From: Lacibacter cauensis
GTDB taxonomy: Bacteria; Bacteroidota; Bacteroidia; Chitinophagales; Chitinophagaceae
Length of the DNA: 64,000 nucleotides
Direction: 5' to 3'
Assembly: GCF_007830055.1 (NCBI RefSeq)
Contig: NZ_VLLE01000004.1
Span: 215,248-279,247, forward strand
The notes under the pieces are model-generated. The model made no database searches. It was given only the letters and a program-made list of their open reading frames with translations, and had not been told where the DNA came from. Below are positions 26,301 through 33,880 of this stretch, in pieces. The first letter of the stretch is position 1. Every line of letters begins with the position of its first letter. The translations under genes and the position numbers were made by a program.

Positions 26301-26823
26301 CAGTAAGTGTAAAATTTTCAAAACGGAAATTTGTACTTGTTGTAACAGCTCCCGACGGCTTATTAATTTCAACCTGAACAAATACGCTGCCAGCCGTTAA
26401 CCCGATAATCCCCTGGCTACCCGATCCCGAAAAAATCAATTTACCTCCCGCAGCCCATGGCGAAAAATAATTCGATCCGGAACTATTAAGCGTAATTGTA
26501 CCTTTAACGTTTAAAGTACCCGTTGCAGCAAAGGCCAGCCTACCTGTAGTTCCTCCGTTGGAAATAGAGAGATCATTGCAAACGGCTGATGTATTGTCAA
26601 CGGTAACGGTATGCCCCACCTGTACGTAAACGGCCGTTACAGCAGTTGGCAATTGTCCTGCTGTTGCAGGTTGCCAGCCTGAACCGTTATATACATTCCA
26701 CGAGTTGAAATCGCTCCAATTACCAGAAGTGTTCTTGCTTTGAAAATCGCCTGCAACCTGTGCATGCGCATTAAAGACAATTATAAACGAAAGCAGTGTC
26801 GGTGTTAGGATGTTTTTCGTCAT
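23344..26823 (-). CDS. Large T9SS-exported beta-helix-like protein
   Basis: A 1159-residue exported protein: signal peptide to about residue 22 (NAHAQ), an opening SGNWSDFNSWNVYNGSGW, about 850 residues of Gly/Ser/Thr/Asn-rich beta repeats, a 100-residue module (CEYWKLDRTAGSSSVNVTLSW), a fibronectin-like module (ILLNWSMNSPTEPSYFELEK), and a C-terminal sorting domain (VKISPNPATEKIVIFF, GMYYVQIMGKNG). The middle contains at least three copies of a unit with QVFNARSDYKNLVFSGSG at its core, two of them about 200 residues apart. This looks like a parallel beta-helix stalk. No catalytic motif was seen; a surface adhesin is the likeliest role. Confidence 0.82.
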   Translation of the reverse strand: MTKNILTPTLLSFIIVFNAHAQVAGDFQSKNTSGNWSDFNSWNVYNGSGWQPATAGQLPTAVTAVYVQVGHTVTVDNTSAVCNDLSISNGGTTGRLAFAATGTLNVKGTITLNSSGSNYFSPWAAGGKLIFSGSGSQGIIGLTAGSVFVQVEINKPSGAVTTSTNFRFENFTLTAGDFIVGTGNEMQGVSSTSAITINGGSWTQVAGTTRINVAGVAGSPIGPLVINGGSMTLATSNTTGGFNFSSIAVTNNGTLNLNNFNGNISITNSLGVDAASTLNIALPNFILPASVNFSGVVNYNHTGAQTIPAAAYTYLRISGSGVKTLGAGTTSIPANGILEMSGVAPSPTLALGGNTLAVSSDATTLIYASAAAQTATANEWNSGFYNVVINNASGVSMAGLSRSISGTLTLTSGTFNIGAAGSLTLDGAALVRTAGFLSGTNTSDFTVTGTAGGVVSIPQSGNIALRNVTIGGTRTVLLNGINAINLSGVFSIGSTAIVDNGGESQLLQNTGGSIVIDGRFITRDAEGFTGTGAAIPGITPVLNTGCTIEYGLLGNQVFNARSDYKNLVFSGSGRKTLSSGCIPTGTVFITGDAILETLNFTFGDMTTNLAMDGGRFRLAGTGTKPDIQGTYSLTGGVIEFFGGTPATSQTIRGSASIYYYNIEINSAYVANSNGNINLAAGGSFVIKSGAVFTINDESITGSTGMQTVTIETGARFVCGDADGFSGGSGTTSTSIRSDVENIHLALGSTIEYARTSAQVFSARSDYKNVIISGGGEKTLNGPSMINGILTLTSGLVTTTSANLLTLSATATCPEGGNSLSFVNGPMTKIGNSAFVFPVGKPELSGSAGGGFRLMGISAPVQITDAFTAEFIVGSATALGPISAAAASAGLTRVSRCEYWKLDRTAGSSSVNVTLSWNARSNCNVSYVSSLPDLAIAHFNTSSNSWDAFGADSWTGDVTAGTVTWNNVSAFSPFSLASTDFLENLLPVGVSDFQARSRSTDILLNWSMNSPTEPSYFELEKGKNGFSFQLFKKVIPQSGSFTKLYTEFDGQPFNGWNYYRLRTVDKQGGVTLSPVIKVWFGSNQQVKISPNPATEKIVIFFSQPSSITEIAIVNISGQVLQRIPAIQFNNEVNISHLQAGMYYVQIMGKNGLTTTSFIKQ

Positions 26824-27044
26824 ATACCTTGGTTATTTATGGTTAGCTTCTTACAGGTAGGTAATGACGGCTTTTCAAAGGAGTTACGAAAGATAATATT
26901 TCAAATCAGATCGTCATAGCAATTCCTACTTTTTTTGTCAGGTCCAAACCAACTATTGCAGGTAAAGAAATGCTGCTAAACCTGTGTATCTAAAAGGAAA
27001 GCCAAAAGCCCGGGATCTGCTCTGCTTCGTCTGCTTTATTCCGT

Positions 27045-27052
27045 TATTTTTG
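27045..27052 (+). promoter_or_regulatory. Putative -7 box for gldF-gldG
   Basis: TATTTTTG ends 7 bases before the gldF ATG at 27060. No clear -33 TTTG was seen. Confidence 0.5.
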
Positions 27053-27059
27053 CAACTCT

Positions 27060-27782
27060 ATGTGGGCCATTTGCAAAAAAGAATTCCGCCAGTTTTTCAG
27101 CAATCTTACGGGGTACATCACCATCATTCTGTTTTTACTGTTGAACGGTTTGTTCCTCTTTGTCTTTTCGAGCTTTAACATACTCGACTATGGTTATGCC
27201 ACGCTGGAAAACTTTTTTAGCCTTGCACCTTACATCTTGCTGTTACTCATTCCTGCTGTAACCATGCGCCTGTTCCCCGACGAAAAACGGGCTGGCACCT
27301 TAGAAATACTCTTTACCAGGCCGCTTACTGCAAGACAAATTGTAATGGGCAAATTCATTGCTTCGTTGATCGTTGTACTGATTGCGTTACTGCCCACACT
27401 CACCTATCTCTTTACCATTAAAGCCATGAGTGCCGAAGGAACAGTGCTGGACATGGGCGGCATTACCGGCTCCTACATTGGTTTACTTTTTTTATCGGCA
27501 GCGTTTACAGCTATTGGTTTGTGCAGCAGCAGTTTTACCGACAACCCGGTTGTAGCCTTTTTGCTGAGTGCGTTTTTATGCTTTGCATTGTACAGCGGCT
27601 TTGGTGCATTGAGTAAGCTGGTTGGCACCGGCGCAGATTATATTGTTGAAACGATTGGTATGGAATTTCATTACCGCAGTTTATCGAAAGGTGTAATCGA
27701 CAGTCGTGATTTGATTTATTTCCTCAGCATCATTTGCTTTACTTTATTCATCACCATTCAACGCATCGGCCGAAAAAACTAA
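27060..27782 (+). CDS. gldF: Gliding-associated ABC transporter permease GldF
   Basis: A 240-residue inner-membrane permease with six predicted helices. Recognisable parts are the N-terminal MWAICKKEFRQFFSNLTGYI, PDEKRAGTLEILFTRPLT and the C-terminal FHYRSLSKGVIDSRDLIYF. With GldG and the ATPase GldA it forms an ABC transporter needed for gliding in Flavobacterium johnsoniae. The gene is 6 bases upstream of gldG. gldA is not in the window, so the ATPase must be encoded elsewhere. Confidence 0.93.
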   Translation: MWAICKKEFRQFFSNLTGYITIILFLLLNGLFLFVFSSFNILDYGYATLENFFSLAPYILLLLIPAVTMRLFPDEKRAGTLEILFTRPLTARQIVMGKFIASLIVVLIALLPTLTYLFTIKAMSAEGTVLDMGGITGSYIGLLFLSAAFTAIGLCSSSFTDNPVVAFLLSAFLCFALYSGFGALSKLVGTGADYIVETIGMEFHYRSLSKGVIDSRDLIYFLSIICFTLFITIQRIGRKN

Positions 27783-27788
27783 GCAGTA

Positions 27789-29621
27789 ATGAACAGACTT
27801 TTATCTTCGAAATACAGTTGGGCAATTGTACTGTTGGCGTTAATTGTTACCAACTTACTTGCTTCTTCGCTGCGTACACGTTGGGATCTTACTGCCGAAC
27901 AGCGCTATTCACTTTCGCCACAAACAAAAGCGCTGCTTAAGAATATTGATACCACTATAGAAGTGGATGTTTTTCTGAAAGGCGATTTTCGTTCTTCGTT
28001 CCGTAAGCTGCGCAACAGCACCAACGATTTGCTGAATGAAATGAAAGAATTCAGTCGTGGTAAACTGCAGATCAACTATAAGTCGGTTGATGAGATGTTT
28101 AATGATGAGGCAAAGAACTTCATGTTTACAGAGGTAGTAAAAGAATTGCAGATGAACGGGGTGAATGTAGACAGTCTTATGCAAACGAAAGCAAATTTTC
28201 GTGAAGAAGTAATTCAGCAGATGATGGCCGATTCCTTGAAAGCGTTGGGTATTTTACCCTACACACTGGAAGTGCAGGAAAAAGAAGAAGCCAAAACACA
28301 ACGTGTTATTTATCCATCGGCGTTGGTGCGTAAAGGAGGTCGAGTTATTTCAATAGATCTGTTGAGTGGCAAAACAGAATACAGCCGTGATCCGTTAACG
28401 GGAAGTTTGGTTACCGACGAAGCCAAAAGCATCAGCAATGCAGAAGCCTTACTGGAGTTTAAGTTTGCCGATGCCATTGAAAAAATTCAGCGTAAGCAAA
28501 AACCGTTTATCGGCTACCTTACCGGCAATGGCGAACCAATGGGCCCCGAAACATTTGACCTTGTCCAAACACTGGATGCCGATTATCAGTTCCGCATTGT
28601 TGATCCTTCTAAAACAACGGTTATACCCAAAGAATTATCTGCAATTCTTATTGTAAAACCTTCCATTGGTTTTTCTGATTCTGTAAAGATGAAGATCGAT
28701 CAATACGTTATGCAGGGTGGTAAAGTATTGTGGTTTCTAGATATGTTGCATGCAGAAAAAGACAGCCTTGCATTTGTGGCACAAACCCTCGCATACGACC
28801 GTGGATTAAACCTGGATGATCTGTTATTCAAATACGGCGTACGCATTAACCGTGATCTGTTACAGGATATGCAATGCGATCTAAGCAAACTGGTGGTAGG
28901 TAACGCCGGTGGTCAGCCGCAGTTGGCCGATGTGCCGTTTAACTATTATCCGTTGCTTACCGCAACCGGCAATCATCCTATTACCAAAAACCTCGAGCCG
29001 GTATTAACACAGTTTACGAATACACTCGATACGGTTAAAGCAGATGGCATCACCAAAAGTATTTTACTAACCTCCAGCGAAAATGCAAAGTTTGTAAGTA
29101 CACCCGCTATTGTAAGTTTACAGGAATTACAAACCATCGAAGATCCCAAACTGTATACAAAAAAGAATTTACCTGCAGCTGTTTTACTCGAAGGCCGTTT
29201 CAACAGCTTGTATGGCAACAGGGCATCAGCCGAAATGCGCCAGTACTTTACAACAGCTTATGGTTCGTTTAAAACACAAAGTGATGAGCCAACACAACAA
29301 CTTGTTATTGGCGATGGCGATGCTGTACTAAACAGCTTTACCAAACAGGAGCCTTTTACAATGGGTTACAGCCGTGTACAGGAACGTAGTTTTGCAAACA
29401 AAGCTTTTTTACAAAACACACTGGAATACATGACAGGCAATGCGGGCATTGTTGCTTTGCGCAATAAAGATGTAGCATTGCGTTTGCTGAACCCGCAAAA
29501 AGTAAGCGAGCAACGTACAATGTGGCAACTCATAAATATTGCTGTACCTGTTTTGTTAGTTATTATCAGTGGCATTTTGTACATGCAATGGCGTAAAAAA
29601 ACATACAGCAAAAAAGCATAG
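27789..29621 (+). CDS. gldG: Gliding-associated ABC transporter component GldG
   Basis: A 610-residue protein anchored by a helix at each end (YSWAIVLLALIVTNLLASSL near 9-28 and LINIAVPVLLVIISGILYMQW near 580-600), with a large extracytoplasmic domain between. The N-terminal TAEQRYSLSPQTKALLKNID and the mid-protein GYLTGNGEP and SIGFSDSVKMKIDQYVMQGG are typical of GldG. It pairs with GldF in an ABC transporter linked to gliding; what it transports is unknown. Length is normal. Co-transcribed with gldF. Confidence 0.93.
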   Translation: MNRLLSSKYSWAIVLLALIVTNLLASSLRTRWDLTAEQRYSLSPQTKALLKNIDTTIEVDVFLKGDFRSSFRKLRNSTNDLLNEMKEFSRGKLQINYKSVDEMFNDEAKNFMFTEVVKELQMNGVNVDSLMQTKANFREEVIQQMMADSLKALGILPYTLEVQEKEEAKTQRVIYPSALVRKGGRVISIDLLSGKTEYSRDPLTGSLVTDEAKSISNAEALLEFKFADAIEKIQRKQKPFIGYLTGNGEPMGPETFDLVQTLDADYQFRIVDPSKTTVIPKELSAILIVKPSIGFSDSVKMKIDQYVMQGGKVLWFLDMLHAEKDSLAFVAQTLAYDRGLNLDDLLFKYGVRINRDLLQDMQCDLSKLVVGNAGGQPQLADVPFNYYPLLTATGNHPITKNLEPVLTQFTNTLDTVKADGITKSILLTSSENAKFVSTPAIVSLQELQTIEDPKLYTKKNLPAAVLLEGRFNSLYGNRASAEMRQYFTTAYGSFKTQSDEPTQQLVIGDGDAVLNSFTKQEPFTMGYSRVQERSFANKAFLQNTLEYMTGNAGIVALRNKDVALRLLNPQKVSEQRTMWQLINIAVPVLLVIISGILYMQWRKKTYSKKA

Positions 29622-29649
29622 CAACTCTTTACATCAGAATTATATAAGA

Positions 29650-30618
29650 ATGACTCCAACTCAAATTACGTATCTCGTTTTCGGCATTGTACTGTTGCTG
29701 GCTATTGTATTCGATCTTGGTTTATTAAGCAAAAAATCAGCAACACTTACAACAGGCCAGGCCTTAAAACAAACTATCTTCTGGGTTATTCTTGCCCTTG
29801 GCTTTGGTGCCTTTATGTGGTACGAAGACGGAAAGCAGGCCGCATTGGAATATGTGAGCGCCTACTTAATGGAGTGGAGCCTCAGTATCGATAACATTTT
29901 TGTATTCGTACTCATCTTCAGCTTCTTTAAAGTAAAAGAACAATACATCCCACGTGTACTGCTTATAGGTGTATTGATGGCTATTCTATTCCGTGTGGTG
30001 TTTATTACACTGGGTGTTGAACTGGTGAATCGTTTCCATTGGATTCTCTACATCTTTGGTGCATTCCTCGTTTATACCGGTTTTAAAATGTTTACAACCA
30101 ACCAGGAAGAGGAGTTTGATCCGAAAGAGAGCAGCGTATATCTCTTCCTGAAAAAATTTCTGCCTATTACCATGGAGGATGGACATGGCAAATACCGTAT
30201 TAAGCAACACGGCAAACCGGTATACACCGCTCTGTTTGTTGTAGTAGTAATGTTGGCAACAACTGATATCGTTTTTGCACTCGATTCTATACCGGCAGTA
30301 ATGGGTATTGTTGATCGTAAGAGCGATCATGCTGCATTGGTAATCTATACATCCAATGTATTTGCGGTGCTGGGTTTACGTTCCTTGTTCTTCCTGTTGC
30401 GTGGTGCAGTAAGCAAATTCGATTTTCTGCAACAAGGCATTGCCATTGTACTGGTGTTCATCGGTATTAAAATGCTGGGCGAAGAATTGATTGGTACTGT
30501 TATCGACAAACCCAGCCAGGTAATTCTGTCGTTAGTAGTTATTGTTGCTTGTATCGGCGGATCAATTTTGTATTCCATCTATCATAAAAAGAAAGGTACA
30601 CCGCCTAACAGACCATAA
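29650..30618 (+). CDS. TerC-family integral membrane protein
   Basis: A 322-residue membrane protein with about nine hydrophobic helices. Family acids lie in YLMEWSLSIDNIFVFVLIF and ATTDIVFALDSIPAVMGI, which form the likely metal-ion site. TerC and Alx proteins export manganese or help metal loading of exported enzymes, and either fits. I start at the ATG at 29650 (MTPTQITYLVFGIVLLL), 28 bases after gldG; an upstream reading would overlap gldG in another frame. It may be co-transcribed with gldFG and the murF-alr gene, which begins 12 bases after its stop. Confidence 0.92.
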   Translation: MTPTQITYLVFGIVLLLAIVFDLGLLSKKSATLTTGQALKQTIFWVILALGFGAFMWYEDGKQAALEYVSAYLMEWSLSIDNIFVFVLIFSFFKVKEQYIPRVLLIGVLMAILFRVVFITLGVELVNRFHWILYIFGAFLVYTGFKMFTTNQEEEFDPKESSVYLFLKKFLPITMEDGHGKYRIKQHGKPVYTALFVVVVMLATTDIVFALDSIPAVMGIVDRKSDHAALVIYTSNVFAVLGLRSLFFLLRGAVSKFDFLQQGIAIVLVFIGIKMLGEELIGTVIDKPSQVILSLVVIVACIGGSILYSIYHKKKGTPPNRP

Positions 30619-30630
30619 CATTTATTGTGT

Positions 30631-33093
30631 ATGCTTCATTATAACATTCAACTTGTTGCCGAAATTATGCAGGCCCGCATTGTACAGCAGGCTGCGGGTA
30701 ACAGTTATGTTGAGCATTTACTCATCGATAGCCGTCGTGTTATTCATCCTACTGCTGCATTGTTCTTTGCAATAACAACCAACCGGAGAGATGGACATGA
30801 TTTTATTAAAGAAGCTTACAACAAAGGTGTTCGTTGTTTTGCTATACAAAAAGAAATCGACACCAGGCTTTTTCCTGAAGCATCATTTTTACTTGTTACA
30901 GATACATTAAAAGCACTACAGCAACTGGCGGCCTATCATCGCAGAAGGTTTGCTATTCCTGTAATTGGCATTACCGGCAGTAACGGAAAAACAATTGTGA
31001 AAGAATGGCTGTATCAATTGCTGAACGAGCACTACAGCATTGTACGTAGTCCCAAAAGCTATAACTCGCAGGTAGGTGTGCCTTTAAGTGTATGGCAAAT
31101 GCAACCTCAACATACATTGGCCATTTTTGAAGCGGGTATTTCGCAGAAGCATGAAATGGAAGCGCTGCAACAAATCATTGCTCCAACAATCGGCATACTA
31201 ACCAATATTGGCGAAGCGCACGCAGAAGGGTTTGCTGATGCTGCAGAAAAACTCAATGAAAAACAAAAGCTTTTTTCGTCTGCAGAAACAGTTATCTTTT
31301 CAACAGAAAAACTGCAACCGCTTTCTCTTAATAATATTGCAGTTTACAGCTGGGGGTTTGCTGCAGGTAACCCGCTTGTTATACAAACAATCAACAAGCA
31401 CTTATCAGAAACTACCATTACGTTCAGTGCCGGTGTAACTACAAATAGCATTACCATTCCTTTTGTTGATGATGCGTCTATTGAAAATGCGATTACCTGT
31501 TTGGCTGTTTGCATGTACTTACAAGTGCCTTTGCAACGTGTTCAGGAAAAATTTTTACAGCTGCGCCCTGTAAGTCTTCGATTGGAATTAAAAAGCGGCA
31601 TTCACAATACAACCATCATCAACGACAGTTACAGTGCCGATTTGAGTTCACTCACCATTGCACTCAACATGCTGCAACAGCAAGGGCAGCACGTACAACG
31701 CACGGTCATTTTATCCGACTTTCAGTTAACAGCTGAGCAGGAAGTTGCTACTTATCGCTCCATTGCAGAGTTATTACAGCAACATCATGTACAACGTTTG
31801 CTTACAGTTGGGCCACGTACTAAAGCATTACTCGTTCCGCAACTGAGTGCTGCCATCAGCAGCATGAGTTTCGATAGCACTGCTGCGTTGGAGCAACAGA
31901 TCGACAGTATTCCTTTTCAAAATGAAACCATTTTACTCAAAGGCGCACGTGTATTTGAACTGGACAGTATTGCACAACTGCTCGAACAAAAAACACATCA
32001 GACTGTACTCGAAATAAACCTGAGCGCCATTACTCGCAACATCCGTGCACACCAGCAATTGTTGAAGCCATCAACGAAAATCATGGCAATGGTGAAAGCT
32101 TTTTCCTACGGCAGCGGCAGTTACGAAATTGCGAATCTGCTGCAGTTTATGAAAGCAGACTACCTGGCTGTAGCGTTTACAGATGAAGGTGTGGCCTTGC
32201 GTAAAGCGGGCATCAGCTTACCAATTATGGTAATGAATCCAGAACCGGTTACGTTTGATGCGTTGATTGATTACAATCTTGAACCAGAATTATTTTCGTT
32301 TTCTATACTCCATGCGTTCGAAAGCTTTCTCGAAAAAGAAGGCATCAACAGCTATCCGGTACACATTAAAATCGATACCGGTATGCATCGGCTTGGCTTT
32401 ATGCCGTCGGAGTTGCAAGAACTGGTTGCTGTACTAACCCGTCAACCCATTTTCAGTGTACAATCGGTGTTCAGCCATTTAGCTGCGAGTGAAGATCCTT
32501 CAGAAGATGCGTTTACTTTACAACAAGCCAGCTTGTTTGATGATGCCTGCCGTTATCTTGAAACATCGCTGGGTTATTCATTCCTGAAACATCTCGATAA
32601 TTCAAGTGGCACTATCCGTCACCCGCAATTACAATACGATATGGTACGGCTGGGCATTGGCATGTATGGTATCAGTCCTGCAGCAGTTAAATTACAGCTG
32701 GAAGAAGCACTCACGCTTAAAACAACCATCGCACAAATTAAACAGCTGCAACCTGGCGAAACAGTTGGTTATAATCGTCGTGGTATTATTACAAAGCCAT
32801 CTGTTATTGCAACCGTCCGCATTGGTTATGCCGACGGCTATCCACGCAACTTAGGTAACGGTATTGGGCACATGCTGGTACACGGACAAAAAGCACCTGT
32901 TATTGGAACTGTATGTATGGATATGACGATGTTGGATATAACTGACCTTACTGATGTGAAAGAAGGTGATGAAGTAATTGTGTTTGGTCCGCAGCTATCG
33001 GTTACAACGGTAGCTAAACAAAGCGGCACCATCGCTTATGAGGTGATGACGGGTATTAACCAACGGGTAAAGAGGGTTTATTTTGAAGAATAA
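30631..33093 (+). CDS. MurF-like ligase fused to alanine racemase
   Basis: An 820-residue bifunctional protein. Residues 1-450 are a Mur-ligase domain (GITGSNGKTIVKEWLYQLL, then TNIGEAHAEGFADA), and residues 455-820 are a PLP-dependent alanine racemase. The racemase PLP lysine is in MAMVKAFSYGSGSYE, the catalytic Tyr region is RIGYADGYPRNLG and CMDMTMLDIT, and VRLGIGMYGI is the phosphate-binding part. The pairing makes D-Ala and then uses D-Ala-D-Ala. The MurF half is less canonical than the free MurF: EAGIS replaces EMGAN and NDSYSADLSSL replaces DAYNANPSSM. The start is the ATG at 30631; the reading from TTG at 30625 is unlikely. Confidence 0.93.
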   Translation: MLHYNIQLVAEIMQARIVQQAAGNSYVEHLLIDSRRVIHPTAALFFAITTNRRDGHDFIKEAYNKGVRCFAIQKEIDTRLFPEASFLLVTDTLKALQQLAAYHRRRFAIPVIGITGSNGKTIVKEWLYQLLNEHYSIVRSPKSYNSQVGVPLSVWQMQPQHTLAIFEAGISQKHEMEALQQIIAPTIGILTNIGEAHAEGFADAAEKLNEKQKLFSSAETVIFSTEKLQPLSLNNIAVYSWGFAAGNPLVIQTINKHLSETTITFSAGVTTNSITIPFVDDASIENAITCLAVCMYLQVPLQRVQEKFLQLRPVSLRLELKSGIHNTTIINDSYSADLSSLTIALNMLQQQGQHVQRTVILSDFQLTAEQEVATYRSIAELLQQHHVQRLLTVGPRTKALLVPQLSAAISSMSFDSTAALEQQIDSIPFQNETILLKGARVFELDSIAQLLEQKTHQTVLEINLSAITRNIRAHQQLLKPSTKIMAMVKAFSYGSGSYEIANLLQFMKADYLAVAFTDEGVALRKAGISLPIMVMNPEPVTFDALIDYNLEPELFSFSILHAFESFLEKEGINSYPVHIKIDTGMHRLGFMPSELQELVAVLTRQPIFSVQSVFSHLAASEDPSEDAFTLQQASLFDDACRYLETSLGYSFLKHLDNSSGTIRHPQLQYDMVRLGIGMYGISPAAVKLQLEEALTLKTTIAQIKQLQPGETVGYNRRGIITKPSVIATVRIGYADGYPRNLGNGIGHMLVHGQKAPVIGTVCMDMTMLDITDLTDVKEGDEVIVFGPQLSVTTVAKQSGTIAYEVMTGINQRVKRVYFEE

Positions 33094-33123
33094 GCCAGCT
33101 TCAGCTCCTTGTTTTCAACTCCC

Positions 33124-33131
33124 TATCTTTG
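33124..33131 (+). promoter_or_regulatory. Putative -7 box for lspA
   Basis: TATCTTTG includes the TTG at 33129 that could be mistaken for a start codon. It lies 21 bases before the GTG at 33153. Confidence 0.45.
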
Positions 33132-33152
33132 TCAACTAAAAAATTCAAATTC

Positions 33153-33857
33153 GTGAGACTTCGCTACGTAATTTTTATCATTCTGATTATTCTTTTTGCA
33201 GATCAAGGTTTAAAAATCTGGATCAAAACAAACATGCTCTACCAGGATGAGAAGTTCATTCTTGGCCGCTGGTTCCGTTTATACTTTATCGAAAATGCAG
33301 GCATGGCTTATGGCTGGAAGCTGGGCAATAGCGAGTGGGCAAAAATGGCATTAACGCTTTTCCGCCTGGGTGCTGTTATTTTCGGCAGTTGGTATCTGGT
33401 AAAAATTGTAAAGCAGAACTACCACAAAGGGTTTATAATCTGTGCAGCTTTAATTTATGCAGGCGCATTGGGCAACCTCATCGACAGTTTGTTTTATGGA
33501 ATGATCTTCGATAAAGGCATGGTGTATAATGCAGCGACAGACAGTTATTTTGGTTATGATGGTTTAGCCAAAGCAACAGGTAAAGGTTATTCATCTTTTC
33601 TGCACGGGCATGTAGTTGATATGCTTTATTTCCCTATCATTGAAAATAAAATTTTACCTGATTGGATTCCTGTTTGGGGCGGCAAGCCGTTTACTTTCTT
33701 TCAGGCTATTTTTAATATTGCCGATGCATCAATTTCAACCGGTGTTATTACAATCCTGTTATTTCAAAAACGTTTTTTCAAACATCGTAACGAAGAAGAA
33801 ACAACTACTACCGTTGAAACTGATTCGGAAACAGGAGACGATGCACAGGTGATGTAA
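33153..33857 (+). CDS. lspA: Lipoprotein signal peptidase (signal peptidase II)
   Basis: A 234-residue inner-membrane aspartyl protease that cleaves prolipoprotein signal peptides. Membrane helix 1 carries IILIILFADQGLKIWIKT; the catalytic aspartates are in GALGNLIDSLF and FNIADASIS. There is an insert of about 35 residues between them (DKGMVYNAATDSYFGYDG), common in Bacteroidota. The C-terminus is an acidic Thr-rich tail. No ATG precedes helix 1, so the start is GTG at 33153 or less likely TTG at 33129, which lies in a promoter box. GldJ and the lipoproteins at 11451 and 57253 are expected substrates. Confidence 0.9.
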   Translation: MRLRYVIFIILIILFADQGLKIWIKTNMLYQDEKFILGRWFRLYFIENAGMAYGWKLGNSEWAKMALTLFRLGAVIFGSWYLVKIVKQNYHKGFIICAALIYAGALGNLIDSLFYGMIFDKGMVYNAATDSYFGYDGLAKATGKGYSSFLHGHVVDMLYFPIIENKILPDWIPVWGGKPFTFFQAIFNIADASISTGVITILLFQKRFFKHRNEEETTTTVETDSETGDDAQVM

Positions 33858-33880
33858 TAATCAGCATAGCCATTAAGCTA

